33,801 bases of DNA from Gammaproteobacteria bacterium. GTDB lineage: Bacteria; Pseudomonadota; Gammaproteobacteria; Pseudomonadales; Azotimanducaceae. How positions within the stretch are numbered: position 1 is the first letter of the stretch; each line of letters starts with the position of its first letter. Under the pieces are notes generated by a model, which made no database searches, was not told the origin of the DNA, and saw only the letters and a program-made list of their open reading frames with translations. The stretch is from NCBI GenBank assembly GCA_012961165.1, contig DTZW01000115.1, positions 1 to 33,801 on the forward strand, written 5' to 3'. The position numbers and the translations under genes were made by a program. Below, in pieces: positions 7,690-15,139 of the stretch.

Positions 7690-8688
7690 TCAGTTTGGGT
7701 TTGACTGCACAAACTTAATGACAATCGCGGACAACTCTGCCGCCGCATCGTCCTGTATAAAATGGCCGGCGCCTTTGAGGATGGTATGCATCTGCCCTTT
7801 TGCACCCGGCACTGTCTCAATCCAACGCCTTTCCCCGCCTTTGGTCACCGGATCCGAGTCTGAAAAGGCCGTTATAAATGGCTTTTCAAACCCTGCGAAC
7901 ACCTGCCAGGCAGCCTTATTTGCAGGAATCGCTGGGTTGTCAGAAATAATGGGCACGAGCGATGGAAATTGCCTGGCACCTGCCATGAACGCCTGGGACG
8001 GAAAAGGCGCCGACCATGCCCGGTATTCTTCTTCATCGCAGCTGTTCAGGCTCCCCTTCATAACCTCGGCTGGATGAAAATCAGGATGATCGTCACAGTG
8101 ACGCACCCAGTACATGAACTGGGGGCGATCTTCCATTGGGCCTGACAGCTTGCCGAACATCTCCTCTGCGGGCAGCGCGGGCGTGTTGTGCAGCAATTCA
8201 TTTAGTTTTTCTGACATTTCCTCGGGTATACCCGCACCATCGGGCATACCGCCATTGGCCAGAACCACACGTGCAAACCGCGCCTGGTTTTCAGCCACTA
8301 CGCGCAGGCCTATGAGACTACCCCAGTCCTGGCAAATCAGCGTTACATCCCTCAGGTCCAGCACCTCCATGAACCCTTTCATCCAAGAGACATGATTAAC
8401 GTAGGTATAGTCTGCACGGTCTACGGGCTTGTCTGACTTACCGAACCCAACGAGATCCGGAGCAATCACTCGATAGCCTGCCTCAACCAAGACAGGAATC
8501 ATCTTTCGATACAGGTAGGACCAGCTTGGCTGCCCATGCAAGCACAGAAGCACCTCGCCTTTTCCCTCGTCCACGTAGTGCATAAGCAGGCGAGAACCAT
8601 CACCAGCATCGACTTCCGCATAATGGGGTTCAAAAGGGTAGTCCTTGAGGTTTTCAAAACGGCAATCAGGGGTGCGGACGATTTTCAT
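7690..8688 (-). CDS. Haloalkane dehalogenase (alpha/beta-hydrolase, HLD-I type)
   Basis: 332 residues. The family hydrolyses carbon-halogen bonds of haloalkanes to alcohol and halide through an aspartyl ester. The oxyanion motif 'HGQPSW' is at 51-56, the nucleophile elbow 'CQDWGS' puts Asp121 next to the halide-binding Trp122, an acid Asp lies in 'FSDSDPVT' (277/279), and the catalytic His309 is in 'GAGHF'. The Asp nucleophile followed by Trp and the late acid fit subfamily I (DhlA/DhmA-like). I chose ATG at 8688 because AAAGGAG lies just upstream; the track's start at 8721 lies in the 14-bp tandem repeat and adds a meaningless 'MLKGTCSKGVF'. A divergent tetR relic lies upstream. The natural substrate is unknown and some relatives act poorly on haloalkanes. 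Confidence 0.88.
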   Translation of the reverse strand: MKIVRTPDCRFENLKDYPFEPHYAEVDAGDGSRLLMHYVDEGKGEVLLCLHGQPSWSYLYRKMIPVLVEAGYRVIAPDLVGFGKSDKPVDRADYTYVNHVSWMKGFMEVLDLRDVTLICQDWGSLIGLRVVAENQARFARVVLANGGMPDGAGIPEEMSEKLNELLHNTPALPAEEMFGKLSGPMEDRPQFMYWVRHCDDHPDFHPAEVMKGSLNSCDEEEYRAWSAPFPSQAFMAGARQFPSLVPIISDNPAIPANKAAWQVFAGFEKPFITAFSDSDPVTKGGERRWIETVPGAKGQMHTILKGAGHFIQDDAAAELSAIVIKFVQSNPN

Positions 8689-8693
8689 AAAAA

Positions 8694-8700
8694 CTCCTTT
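8694..8700 (-). promoter_or_regulatory. Ribosome-binding site of the haloalkane dehalogenase
   Basis: On the minus strand AAAGGAG ends five bases before the ATG at 8688. It fixes the start of the dehalogenase and rules out the longer ORF that begins inside the tandem repeat. Confidence 0.8.
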
Positions 8701-8750
8701 TGAGCATGTGCCTTTGAGCATGTGCCTTTGAGCATGTGCCTTTGAGCATG
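8699..8750 (+). repeat. 14-bp tandem repeat, about 3.7 units
   Basis: The unit tttgagcatgtgcc is repeated three times perfectly, followed by a partial unit tttgagcatg. It begins inside the dehalogenase ribosome-binding site and runs into the 5' untranslated region. The unit is not a multiple of three, so it is not coding. Copy-number change by slippage would change the leader length and perhaps expression. Confidence 0.95.
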
Positions 8751-8829
8751 ATTGGCTTATCTACTCGACGCTGCCCGAGAGCTCATCAGCGTGCGTCATG
8801 CACTATGGCTGCCACTATACCGATAATTT

Positions 8830-8844
8830 TAATGCTTAACATTA
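8830..8844. promoter_or_regulatory. Candidate operator: palindrome TAATG-CTTAA-CATTA
   Basis: A 15-bp sequence with perfect 5-bp arms lies in the intergenic region between the dehalogenase and the divergent tetR relic. Size and place would suit a TetR-family operator, but the region is AT-rich and such short palindromes arise by chance. Confidence 0.25.
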
Positions 8845-9003
8845 TTTATCGAGATCAATTCCCGATCAAATACACGTTTAGCATGAAAAATACACCGAAG
8901 AGCAAGAGAGGTTCGGTCCGCAGCGTGTGCTAGCGCCCTGCCTTCTCAAAACTGACCACTGGTTCGAAGTCGATTATCATTTTGTTTTCCTTAATGTGCC
9001 GAC

Positions 9004-9224
9004 ATGAGCGAATCAACTGATGGCCAGAGAGCCCGAAATCTAACCACTCAGGTTTCTCTGATGGAGGCTGCTGAAAAACTGATTTTTCGACACGGCATTC
9101 ACCATGTCGCTGTTAAAGACATCGTGAGGGAAGCCAATCAGAAAAACGAATCTGCCCTGCAGTATCATTCTCCAAGGAACCCAGATCGCTCGGCAAAGGC
9201 AATATCAACGCCTACTGCCCTACT
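9004..9224 (+). pseudogene. TetR-family regulator, N-terminal fragment
   Basis: The first ~55 codons encode a typical TetR DNA-binding domain: 'LMEAAEKLIFRHGIHHVAVK' forms the first helices and 'DIVREANQKNESALQYH' the helix-turn-helix with the usual family ending YHF. After 'QYH' the frame runs into unrelated sequence; a one-base loss would explain this, since the shifted frame reads 'FSKEPRS'. The gene is then cut by repeat A at 9225 and stops at 9240. The ligand-binding domain (about 140 residues) is gone. It is divergent from the dehalogenase gene, the usual place for its regulator, so specific control of that gene has probably been lost. Confidence 0.82.
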
Positions 9225-9374
9225 ATTGTATTGGCGATAGTCAAATGGATCCCGGGTTGCTTTATCACGTACTTCTCCTTTAGCATCAATACTGGTTATG
9301 CACCGAAAATTATGCACCCAAAACCGTTCACCCTTTGCCACCAAGGGAAAATACGCTTTATAATTCCTGTTCTC
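9225..9374 (+). repeat. Repeat A, copy 2 (150 bp)
   Basis: Direct-orientation copy of 6164-6313. It carries the upstream region and the first 20 codons of the ALDC-like gene on the minus strand, but the reading frame beyond is replaced by the tetR fragment. The junction at 9225 is therefore a fusion of two broken genes facing each other. Beyond 9374 the sequence no longer resembles the region upstream of copy 1. Confidence 0.92.
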
Positions 9375-9903
9375 ACTAATCGAGAAACCAAGGCGGAACC
9401 ACTGCACACCTTCGTTGTTGATCGCAATGAGTGTCGTCGAGCCGAGACCACTGCCCAGGGGGGTGACATCACTTAAACCCGCTTTTCGAGAGTAGGGAAG
9501 CGTCACCGCGGGTAATTCTTCTCAGCTAAGTAATGGTGCCTCTGTGTCACCGCTGATGAGTAGACAGAAAGCTCAGCAGCATGGCGTGACCCCCTTGGGT
9601 TATTTCAGGGGGTTTGTATCCGCGGGATGTGAGCCAGACGAAATGGGTATTGGCGCTGTATTTGCGGTGGCAGTATTGCTACTGGTCATCCATTTGGTAT
9701 GACGGGTGCTCGTATGTGGGCCAAGTACTGCGGGAATTGAAACCATGTGGTGAACGGTATGTGGTCGTCACCATGTGTGTGGCGACAGGTGGGGCGCGGC
9801 AGGCTTTTTAGAGGCGTACTAAGTTCGGGACGACTCGTTACGCGGTTTGAATCCCGCTTTGATTAATTTGCAATGTTATGTACAGGGCCACAAGGAGGAA
9901 ACA
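9375..9903. other. Intergenic region with a possible minus-strand gene relic
   Basis: No intact gene was found. On the minus strand, 9375-9506 is open and reads protein-like ('TLPYSRKAGLSDVTPLGSGL') into repeat A, possibly the remnant of a gene interrupted by the repeat. An imperfect hairpin ACCCCCT/AGGGGGT lies at 9589-9613 with no real T-tract. The plus-strand ORF at 9614-9811 has no ribosome-binding site and an odd composition, and is probably not a gene. The end of the region holds the promoter and leader of the next operon. Confidence 0.45.
9892..9898 (+). promoter_or_regulatory. Strong ribosome-binding site of the PF10118-type gene
   Basis: AAGGAGG lies five bases before ATG 9904. It decides the start in favour of 'MTDLTVRQ' and against the TTG at 9847 used in the ORF track. 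Confidence 0.85.
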
Positions 9904-10740
9904 ATGACGGACTTAACTGTGCGGCAAATTGACTTTGACGTCGATGAGACCGATTTCATCTGGAATCCGGCGAACCCTGCTTTTTCTGTGCTCATGAACC
10001 AAATCACGTTTTTTGTGGTGGGATTTGAAAGGTATATGTGTCGTGTCATGCGCGATGCTGAGGCGCGAATAGCCGATCCCGCGGTGATGGAAGAAGCTGT
10101 GGCTTTTCGCAGGCAGGAAGCAATCCACGCACAAAAGCACACCCAGCATGCACGCGGTTTAATTGCCCAATACCCAGCACTGCAAGGGGTGCTGGACAAG
10201 ACGCTGGCTAGTTACGACGAGGTTTACCAGTCGTACCCACTTGAGTACCACTTGGCGTATGCGGGCGGTCTGGAAGCTATTTTCACACCATTTTTTCGTA
10301 TGATTTTAGATCATCGTGCCGCGCTCTTCGGTGAAGGAGATGCCAATGTGGCTTCTCTGTTTATCTGGCATTTCTGCGAAGAAATTGAGCATCGAAGTTC
10401 GGCCTACGATGTGTATAACCACGTGGTGGGTAGTCATTGGTTTCGCATACGAAATACAGGGGCCTTCCAAAAGCATACCCGCGGCCTATTCGACATGATT
10501 AAGCTCGAGTTTGAGAGCATTGTGCAGGATGTGCCTGTTGAGGCTTATAGTGATAATCCTCTGGGGCAGATACCCGTTTGGGCACAGCTTCGTTCAGCAC
10601 TGGGGGTGCTTGCATCACAGTTTCCCTGGCACGATAGTGTTAATCAGCCGCTGCCTGAGTACTACGATGAGTGGCTTGGACATTGGCAGGCGGGCAGAGA
10701 CATGTCACAAATTTATGGTAAGACTCCGAGTACCGTGTGA
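9904..10740 (+). CDS. Predicted metal-dependent hydrolase (PF10118 family)
   Basis: 278 residues, cytosolic, all-helical. The helices carry Glu/His clusters typical of a ferritin-like di-metal site: 'GFERYMCR', 'RRQEAIHAQKHTQHAR' and, in the second half, 'FCEEIEHRSSAYDVY'. These match the family annotated as 'predicted metal-dependent hydrolase' (PF10118), found in many proteobacteria and actinobacteria, whose reaction is not established; an oxygenase role is as plausible as hydrolysis given the E-x-x-H pattern. The stop codon overlaps the next gene's GTG by 4 bp (GTGA), so the two proteins are probably made together and may act as a pair with the membrane protein. Confidence 0.8.
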   Translation: MTDLTVRQIDFDVDETDFIWNPANPAFSVLMNQITFFVVGFERYMCRVMRDAEARIADPAVMEEAVAFRRQEAIHAQKHTQHARGLIAQYPALQGVLDKTLASYDEVYQSYPLEYHLAYAGGLEAIFTPFFRMILDHRAALFGEGDANVASLFIWHFCEEIEHRSSAYDVYNHVVGSHWFRIRNTGAFQKHTRGLFDMIKLEFESIVQDVPVEAYSDNPLGQIPVWAQLRSALGVLASQFPWHDSVNQPLPEYYDEWLGHWQAGRDMSQIYGKTPSTV

Positions 10741-11837
10741 GCGAAACAGCACAAACCTTTGTTCAACTCGCTAACCAGCTTGGAGGCTTCCACCCAGACG
10801 CTATCGCAAGCTGGGGCTTTGTAAAAAGCCCGCTCGCACTATCTCACTGGACCATGAACGTCGTAGAAATACTACTCATCACCGGAGCGTTGTGGGGCTT
10901 GGTCCACGCCGTTTCCCGCTTTAAACAAGGTCACGTTGTCTATTTGGCGTTTTGGCTTGCTTCAGTAGTGTTCATGCTGGCGCTGGAGATCCCGGTCTAT
11001 TTCCCCGACAAACTCGGTGGCGATGAGACCAGTTTATTCTTTATACACAACGAATTTACGGTGCAGTTCTTTTTTGGCCGAGCGCCACTGTATATTTTGG
11101 CACTGTACCCCGCAGTGATGTATTCGTCTTTCGTATTGGTCAAGCAAGCTGGTTTGTTTGAAGGGCGCTTTGGCGCGCTGTCAGGTGCGGTCGCCGTGGG
11201 ATTGGTGCACCATGTTTTTTATGAAGTTTTTGATCATTACGGCCCCCAGTACGGTTGGTGGCTATGGAATTACCCTAATTTTAACGGATCGCTGGCATCG
11301 GTCCCGGTCTCCAGTATGGTGAGTTTCGCCTTCATTGGCCCCATCGCGTTGACCTTGGCGACTCGGCTGTTAGTGACGACTGACCGCTATGAAGAGAGTG
11401 TTAGCCTTAGCCGGATCAGTTCCCGAATCCAGTTTGGAGTGCGAGCGGTGGCCGCCGGATTATTAACGCCAGTGTTCTTCGTATTGCTAACCGCGGACAC
11501 CTGGTATGAACTGCTCGCTATTGAATTAACGACACAGCGGGAGGCCTTCACCGCCATCGCGTTACTGGGCTCAGCGTTAACGCTCACCGTGCTGAAGTTC
11601 TCTCGCATAACTGAATTCTCGATGTCGGGACTGCTGACCTTTTCTAAAGCCTACTTGTTGCTATTCCTTGCTGTATTTCTAGCGCTTTGGTTGTACGCAC
11701 TGCCAGACTACCTAGCCGCTGTTGATGGGGTGACGTCGTGGGGATCGCGCACAGGCTCATTGCCCTATGCGTTGGGGTGCATTGCCCTGGGTATCTTTTT
11801 CTTGCTGAGAACTCGGTCGGCAGAGCAGGGCACCTAG
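10737..11837 (+). CDS. Multi-pass inner-membrane protein of unknown function
   Basis: 366 residues from a GTG start that overlaps the preceding stop (GTGA). I see roughly eight to nine hydrophobic segments, e.g. around 40-60, 70-88, 110-135, 145-165, 190-210, 235-255, 270-290, 300-325 and 340-360. A conserved-looking polar patch 'GLVHHVFYEVFDHYGPQYGW' lies between segments, with His, Glu and Asp that could bind a metal or act in catalysis at the membrane face. I do not recognise a characterised family. Tight coupling to the di-metal PF10118 protein suggests a membrane partner or an enzyme acting on a hydrophobic substrate. Confidence 0.8.
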   Translation: MSETAQTFVQLANQLGGFHPDAIASWGFVKSPLALSHWTMNVVEILLITGALWGLVHAVSRFKQGHVVYLAFWLASVVFMLALEIPVYFPDKLGGDETSLFFIHNEFTVQFFFGRAPLYILALYPAVMYSSFVLVKQAGLFEGRFGALSGAVAVGLVHHVFYEVFDHYGPQYGWWLWNYPNFNGSLASVPVSSMVSFAFIGPIALTLATRLLVTTDRYEESVSLSRISSRIQFGVRAVAAGLLTPVFFVLLTADTWYELLAIELTTQREAFTAIALLGSALTLTVLKFSRITEFSMSGLLTFSKAYLLLFLAVFLALWLYALPDYLAAVDGVTSWGSRTGSLPYALGCIALGIFFLLRTRSAEQGT

Positions 11838-12457
11838 ACCGGCATCCTGGTGGCAGCATTTCGCTGATGCGTAGCCCTGTGAGCAGACGACTCCAGAGGA
11901 TAGTAAGAACAAACCACGTTTTTGCACAACCAGCCGTGTATATCAGTGCCCTAAAACATGGGGTTGATCGTATTCAACTCTGAGGCGCGACCCCGTCCTG
12001 AGCTGGAAACAAATCTTAGATCCTCGCCAGCCCATGCATCTGGAACGGACACCATCGCTCAAGCGCAGCGCGCCCGACAATACCAATCCATTTAGCGAGG
12101 GCTAATATAGAAATAATGCTGACCAAAAAACCAATATATCTAGTTTTCTAAAGGTCCGGGACCTGGAGCCAGGAAAGGAAACTTGTCAGACAACAAAGCA
12201 TCTTCCATAAGGCATGCTTAGAATTAATGTTGGGGAAGGCAATTTTCCGCCAGAGAATGGTCAATGTCAGACTGGGAAGTTGGTGCGTTTACTCTGGCAC
12301 TTTACCCCGGGTAATTACTCCGACCCCGTCCTTACGTGCCGAAGACCGCAAGACCGACCGTGGTGCGGAGAAGATGTGGGACTAGGCATCTGCCACCCGA
12401 TGTTCTTATACTTCAGATAACGAACTAACTACTCATGAACTGATAAGGGAAACTCAA
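11838..12457. other. Long intergenic region carrying repeat B
   Basis: No gene is supported. The first part contains repeat B copy 1 (11896-12029). The rest, including the ORF at 12214-12420, shows no protein family features or ribosome-binding site. AAGGGA shortly before 12458 is the likely ribosome-binding site of the FAD oxidase gene. Confidence 0.5.
11896..12029 (+). repeat. Repeat B, copy 1 (MITE-like, ~134 bp)
   Basis: The first ~90 bp (gaggatagtaagaac... to ...ctgaggcg) match 18345-18436 almost perfectly, with one difference seen by eye. After a divergent ~14 bp the copies align again over 'gagctggaaacaaatctta'. In this copy the ends are imperfect inverted repeats (GAGGATAGTAAG versus the complement of CTTAGATCCTC), which suggests a small non-autonomous mobile element. 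No transposase is encoded. Confidence 0.85.
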
Positions 12458-14065
12458 ATGTCTGAGCAACGAGGTAGGCGCAGTTTCTGGACCTGGGGTT
12501 GGCAAAGTGATGAGCCCAGCCAGGCCGAACGAGAAGAGATGGCGCAACAATTATCTGCAAACTATGGGCGCGAGGTGAAAGCGCCGCCAATACCTTTGAT
12601 CGATGATATCGAGTTACGTGATCCCCGTCTTAAGGTTCCGGATACGCTGGCTGAAATTGTTACCTGTGACAAGACAGAGCGGATCATCCATACCTATGGA
12701 GGTCATTTCCTTGAGTTAAACCGGGCATTAAAAGGTGACTTTGCGGAACCGCCTGATGCGGTCGCTTACCCGGCTAACGAAACGGAACTCGAATCGGTGC
12801 TTGACTGGTGCGACAGTCATAGCTTTGCAGTTATTCCTTATGGCGGCGGGACGACTGTGGTGAACGGGGTCAGTATTCCGGCAACCGTAAGTGGCGCGGT
12901 TACGATTGATCTGGAACGACTCAACCAGGTTCTGGAAGTTGATGAGATCTCGCTTGCTGCCAGGATACAGGCTGGTATTTTTGGACCGGACCTGGAGAGT
13001 GCACTTCGCCCCCAGGGTTTTACCCTTCGGCATTTTCCGCAAAGTTTCCCATGGTCAACGCTGGGCGGTTGGATAGTTACTCGTTCCGGCGGGCACTATG
13101 CCACCAATCACACTCACATCGATGACTTTGTTGAATCCATGCGCATGCTGACACCGAGTGGGTGGTGGGAATCCAGACGATTGCCAGGCAGTGGTGCAGG
13201 TCCCAGCCCAGACAGGATGATCATGGGATCTGAAGGCACACTGGGAATTGTGACTGAAGCCTGGATGCGTATCCAACGGCGCCCCACGTTTCGTGCATCG
13301 GCTGGAGTTCTTTTTCCATCATTTGAATCTGCCTACACGGCATGCCGACACATTGCCCAGGCAAAATTGTGGCCGGCTAACCTGAGGTTGCTCGACCCGA
13401 GCGAGGCGAGCAGAGCAGCTGGTCTTGATGGCAAACAAGCCCTGCTGATCATTGGATTCGAGTCCGCCGAGGTGCCGCAAGGCAACTTTATCCAGGAAGC
13501 GGTGAAGATTGCGCGCGAATACCAGGGGTTGATTGCAGATGAAGACATTCGTACCTCGGATGGGAGTGGTGAAACGACAGGTCGAGAAGGTGCCGTTGGA
13601 AATTGGCGTAGTTCTTTTATCGGTGTGAACGCGGGTTTGACCAATGGTCTTGGTGTCGTTGGTGACACCTTTGAGACAGCGATTACCTGGGATCGCTGGC
13701 CTGAATTCGATGCGGTGGTCAGAGAGGAGGTTACCAAAGTGTTAAATGAAGTATTTAATGGTGCCGGAACACTGTCGTGCCGGTTCACCCATGTCTACAC
13801 CGACGGGCCAGCGCCCTACTATACTTTCAGTGGCTTGAGCACTCCCGGCGGTGAGGCGGAACAGTGGCAAGCGATAAAGGACGCCGCTAGTGAGGCGGTC
13901 ATAAAGGCAGGGGGTACAATTACCCATCACCATTCGGTTGGTCGCATGCACAGAAAAGGGTGGAGCGAGCAACGCCCGGCGCTTTTCGAGGCAGCCTTAA
14001 AAGGTGCGAAAAAGCAGCTGGACCCGAACGGCATACTCAATCCCGGTGTATTGTTTGATTCGTAG
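12458..14065 (+). CDS. FAD-binding oxidase, alkyl-DHAP synthase-like
   Basis: 535 residues, no signal peptide. An FAD-binding PCMH-type domain spans ~100-290: 'YPANETELESVLDWC', then the pyrophosphate loop 'IPYGGGTTVVNG' and 'SGGHYATNHTHIDDFV'. A C-terminal FAD-oxidase domain follows, with a His-rich 'HHHSVGRMHRKGW' at 490-502 and the tail 'LDPNGILNPGVLF'. The HHH-x-x-G motif and overall length match alkyldihydroxyacetonephosphate synthase (AGPS), which exchanges an acyl for an alkyl group in ether-lipid synthesis. Bacterial homologues are often labelled simply FAD-binding oxidase, so the substrate is uncertain. An AAGGGA ribosome-binding site precedes the ATG. The double VOC gene follows after 87 bp on the same strand. 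Confidence 0.83.
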   Translation: MSEQRGRRSFWTWGWQSDEPSQAEREEMAQQLSANYGREVKAPPIPLIDDIELRDPRLKVPDTLAEIVTCDKTERIIHTYGGHFLELNRALKGDFAEPPDAVAYPANETELESVLDWCDSHSFAVIPYGGGTTVVNGVSIPATVSGAVTIDLERLNQVLEVDEISLAARIQAGIFGPDLESALRPQGFTLRHFPQSFPWSTLGGWIVTRSGGHYATNHTHIDDFVESMRMLTPSGWWESRRLPGSGAGPSPDRMIMGSEGTLGIVTEAWMRIQRRPTFRASAGVLFPSFESAYTACRHIAQAKLWPANLRLLDPSEASRAAGLDGKQALLIIGFESAEVPQGNFIQEAVKIAREYQGLIADEDIRTSDGSGETTGREGAVGNWRSSFIGVNAGLTNGLGVVGDTFETAITWDRWPEFDAVVREEVTKVLNEVFNGAGTLSCRFTHVYTDGPAPYYTFSGLSTPGGEAEQWQAIKDAASEAVIKAGGTITHHHSVGRMHRKGWSEQRPALFEAALKGAKKQLDPNGILNPGVLFDS

Positions 14066-14152
14066 TGTTGATGGTGATTTGAGAATGACTTGAGAGAGTC
14101 TCGATACATTAAAATCAGCGAACACACTGGCCACAGTTAAAGCAGAGCGCAC

Positions 14153-14983
14153 ATGATTACAGGAATGCCAAGAATCGCTATAGCAGTGAACGACTTTGAT
14201 GGCATCGTCACCCTCTTTCGTGATGTTTTTGGGATGCCGGTTATCGACATATCGGATACCAGTGTCGACAGTCTTGGTGCCAGGCTGGGTATGTGCGTTC
14301 CGCCGGGCGGCAGCAATATTGAGCTAATGTGCCCAGCGAATCCGGAGGCGCCGTTGAGTCAGAGCCTGGAACGGTTTCTGGGTCGACGTGGGGAGGGACT
14401 GTTTGCGCTGATGCTGGAAGCTCCCGTTCCCGATGATGAAGCCGAGATCCTGCTTGATAATGGTCTGAATGTTTTACCGCTGATGGAAGGCACAGCTGGT
14501 AGAGACATCCATCCAAATTCGACACACGGTGTGTTGATTCGTGTCTACCCGGATGGCTCTTTTCAGGGACAGCAGGCGGAGACTGAACTTTCATTAAACC
14601 TGTCGGGCATTGTAAAAGTGATGATTGCCGTGAATGACGTTGATCAAGGATCATCAGTCTATGGTAAAGGGATTGGCCTGCCTCTTGATCCAGTTGTCAC
14701 TGACGAAGAACAAGGTGTTACGTATGCACGATGTTATCCGCCGACGGGAGGAATGATAGAACTGGTCAGCCCGCAGGATGCGTCGAAAGCGTCGGCTGGC
14801 TCTATAAAAGAGCATCTGGATAGCAGGGGTGAGGGCATGTATGCCATTGTGTTGCAGGCACCGGATGTCGGCTTTGTTAGCGATAACCTGTCATCGAGAG
14901 GGATTGACGTTCGTACTGTAGACGAAGGGGTCATCGAAGTCGATGTGTTCGGTGCTCGTATTCGTATCGAGTCGGTTCGCTAG
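14153..14983 (+). CDS. Two-domain VOC (glyoxalase/dioxygenase superfamily) protein
   Basis: 276 residues made of two tandem VOC modules, ~1-130 and ~155-276. Both start with a similar strand-helix ('RIAIAVNDFDGIVTLFRDVF' and 'VKVMIAVNDVDQGSSVYGKG') and both contain a 'SRGEGMYA'/'GRRGEGLFA'-type segment. The superfamily includes glyoxalase I, epimerases, extradiol dioxygenases and resistance proteins. Metal ligands are not obvious: the usual His at the start of strand 1 is absent in both halves, so this may be a ligand-binding or diverged enzyme. It is probably co-transcribed with the upstream FAD oxidase. Confidence 0.75.
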   Translation: MITGMPRIAIAVNDFDGIVTLFRDVFGMPVIDISDTSVDSLGARLGMCVPPGGSNIELMCPANPEAPLSQSLERFLGRRGEGLFALMLEAPVPDDEAEILLDNGLNVLPLMEGTAGRDIHPNSTHGVLIRVYPDGSFQGQQAETELSLNLSGIVKVMIAVNDVDQGSSVYGKGIGLPLDPVVTDEEQGVTYARCYPPTGGMIELVSPQDASKASAGSIKEHLDSRGEGMYAIVLQAPDVGFVSDNLSSRGIDVRTVDEGVIEVDVFGARIRIESVR

Positions 14984-15139
14984 AAGAGAGCTCTGTTGAT
15001 TTTCGCTACTGGAAAACATTGCCGCTGTGGAAGCGGCGAGGATTGCAATAAATTGACGCAGGTGTCAAAAATCGTGGGTGGCAAGAGGTGGAATCGAACT
15101 TGCGAATAACGGACCTGAACATCACTCGCTATATTTTCT

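Noticed and set aside
8699-8750. CRISPR array.
   Set aside because: The units are 14 bp and directly adjacent without spacers; it is a simple tandem repeat. No cas genes are in the window.
6164-9374. Composite transposon bounded by repeat A.
   Set aside because: No transposase, no terminal inverted repeats and no visible target duplication; called a direct repeat instead.
9589-9613. ACCCCCT/AGGGGGT hairpin as a rho-independent terminator.
   Set aside because: Long 11-base loop and only a short, broken T-tract; no gene ends nearby.
12214-12420. 68-residue ORF in the intergenic region before the FAD oxidase.
   Set aside because: No ribosome-binding site, no recognisable protein features.
15075-15110. 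Sequence resembling the 3' end of a tRNA on the minus strand (GTTCGATTCCACC).
   Set aside because: The T-stem does not pair and no acceptor, D or anticodon arm is visible; at most a chance match or relic.
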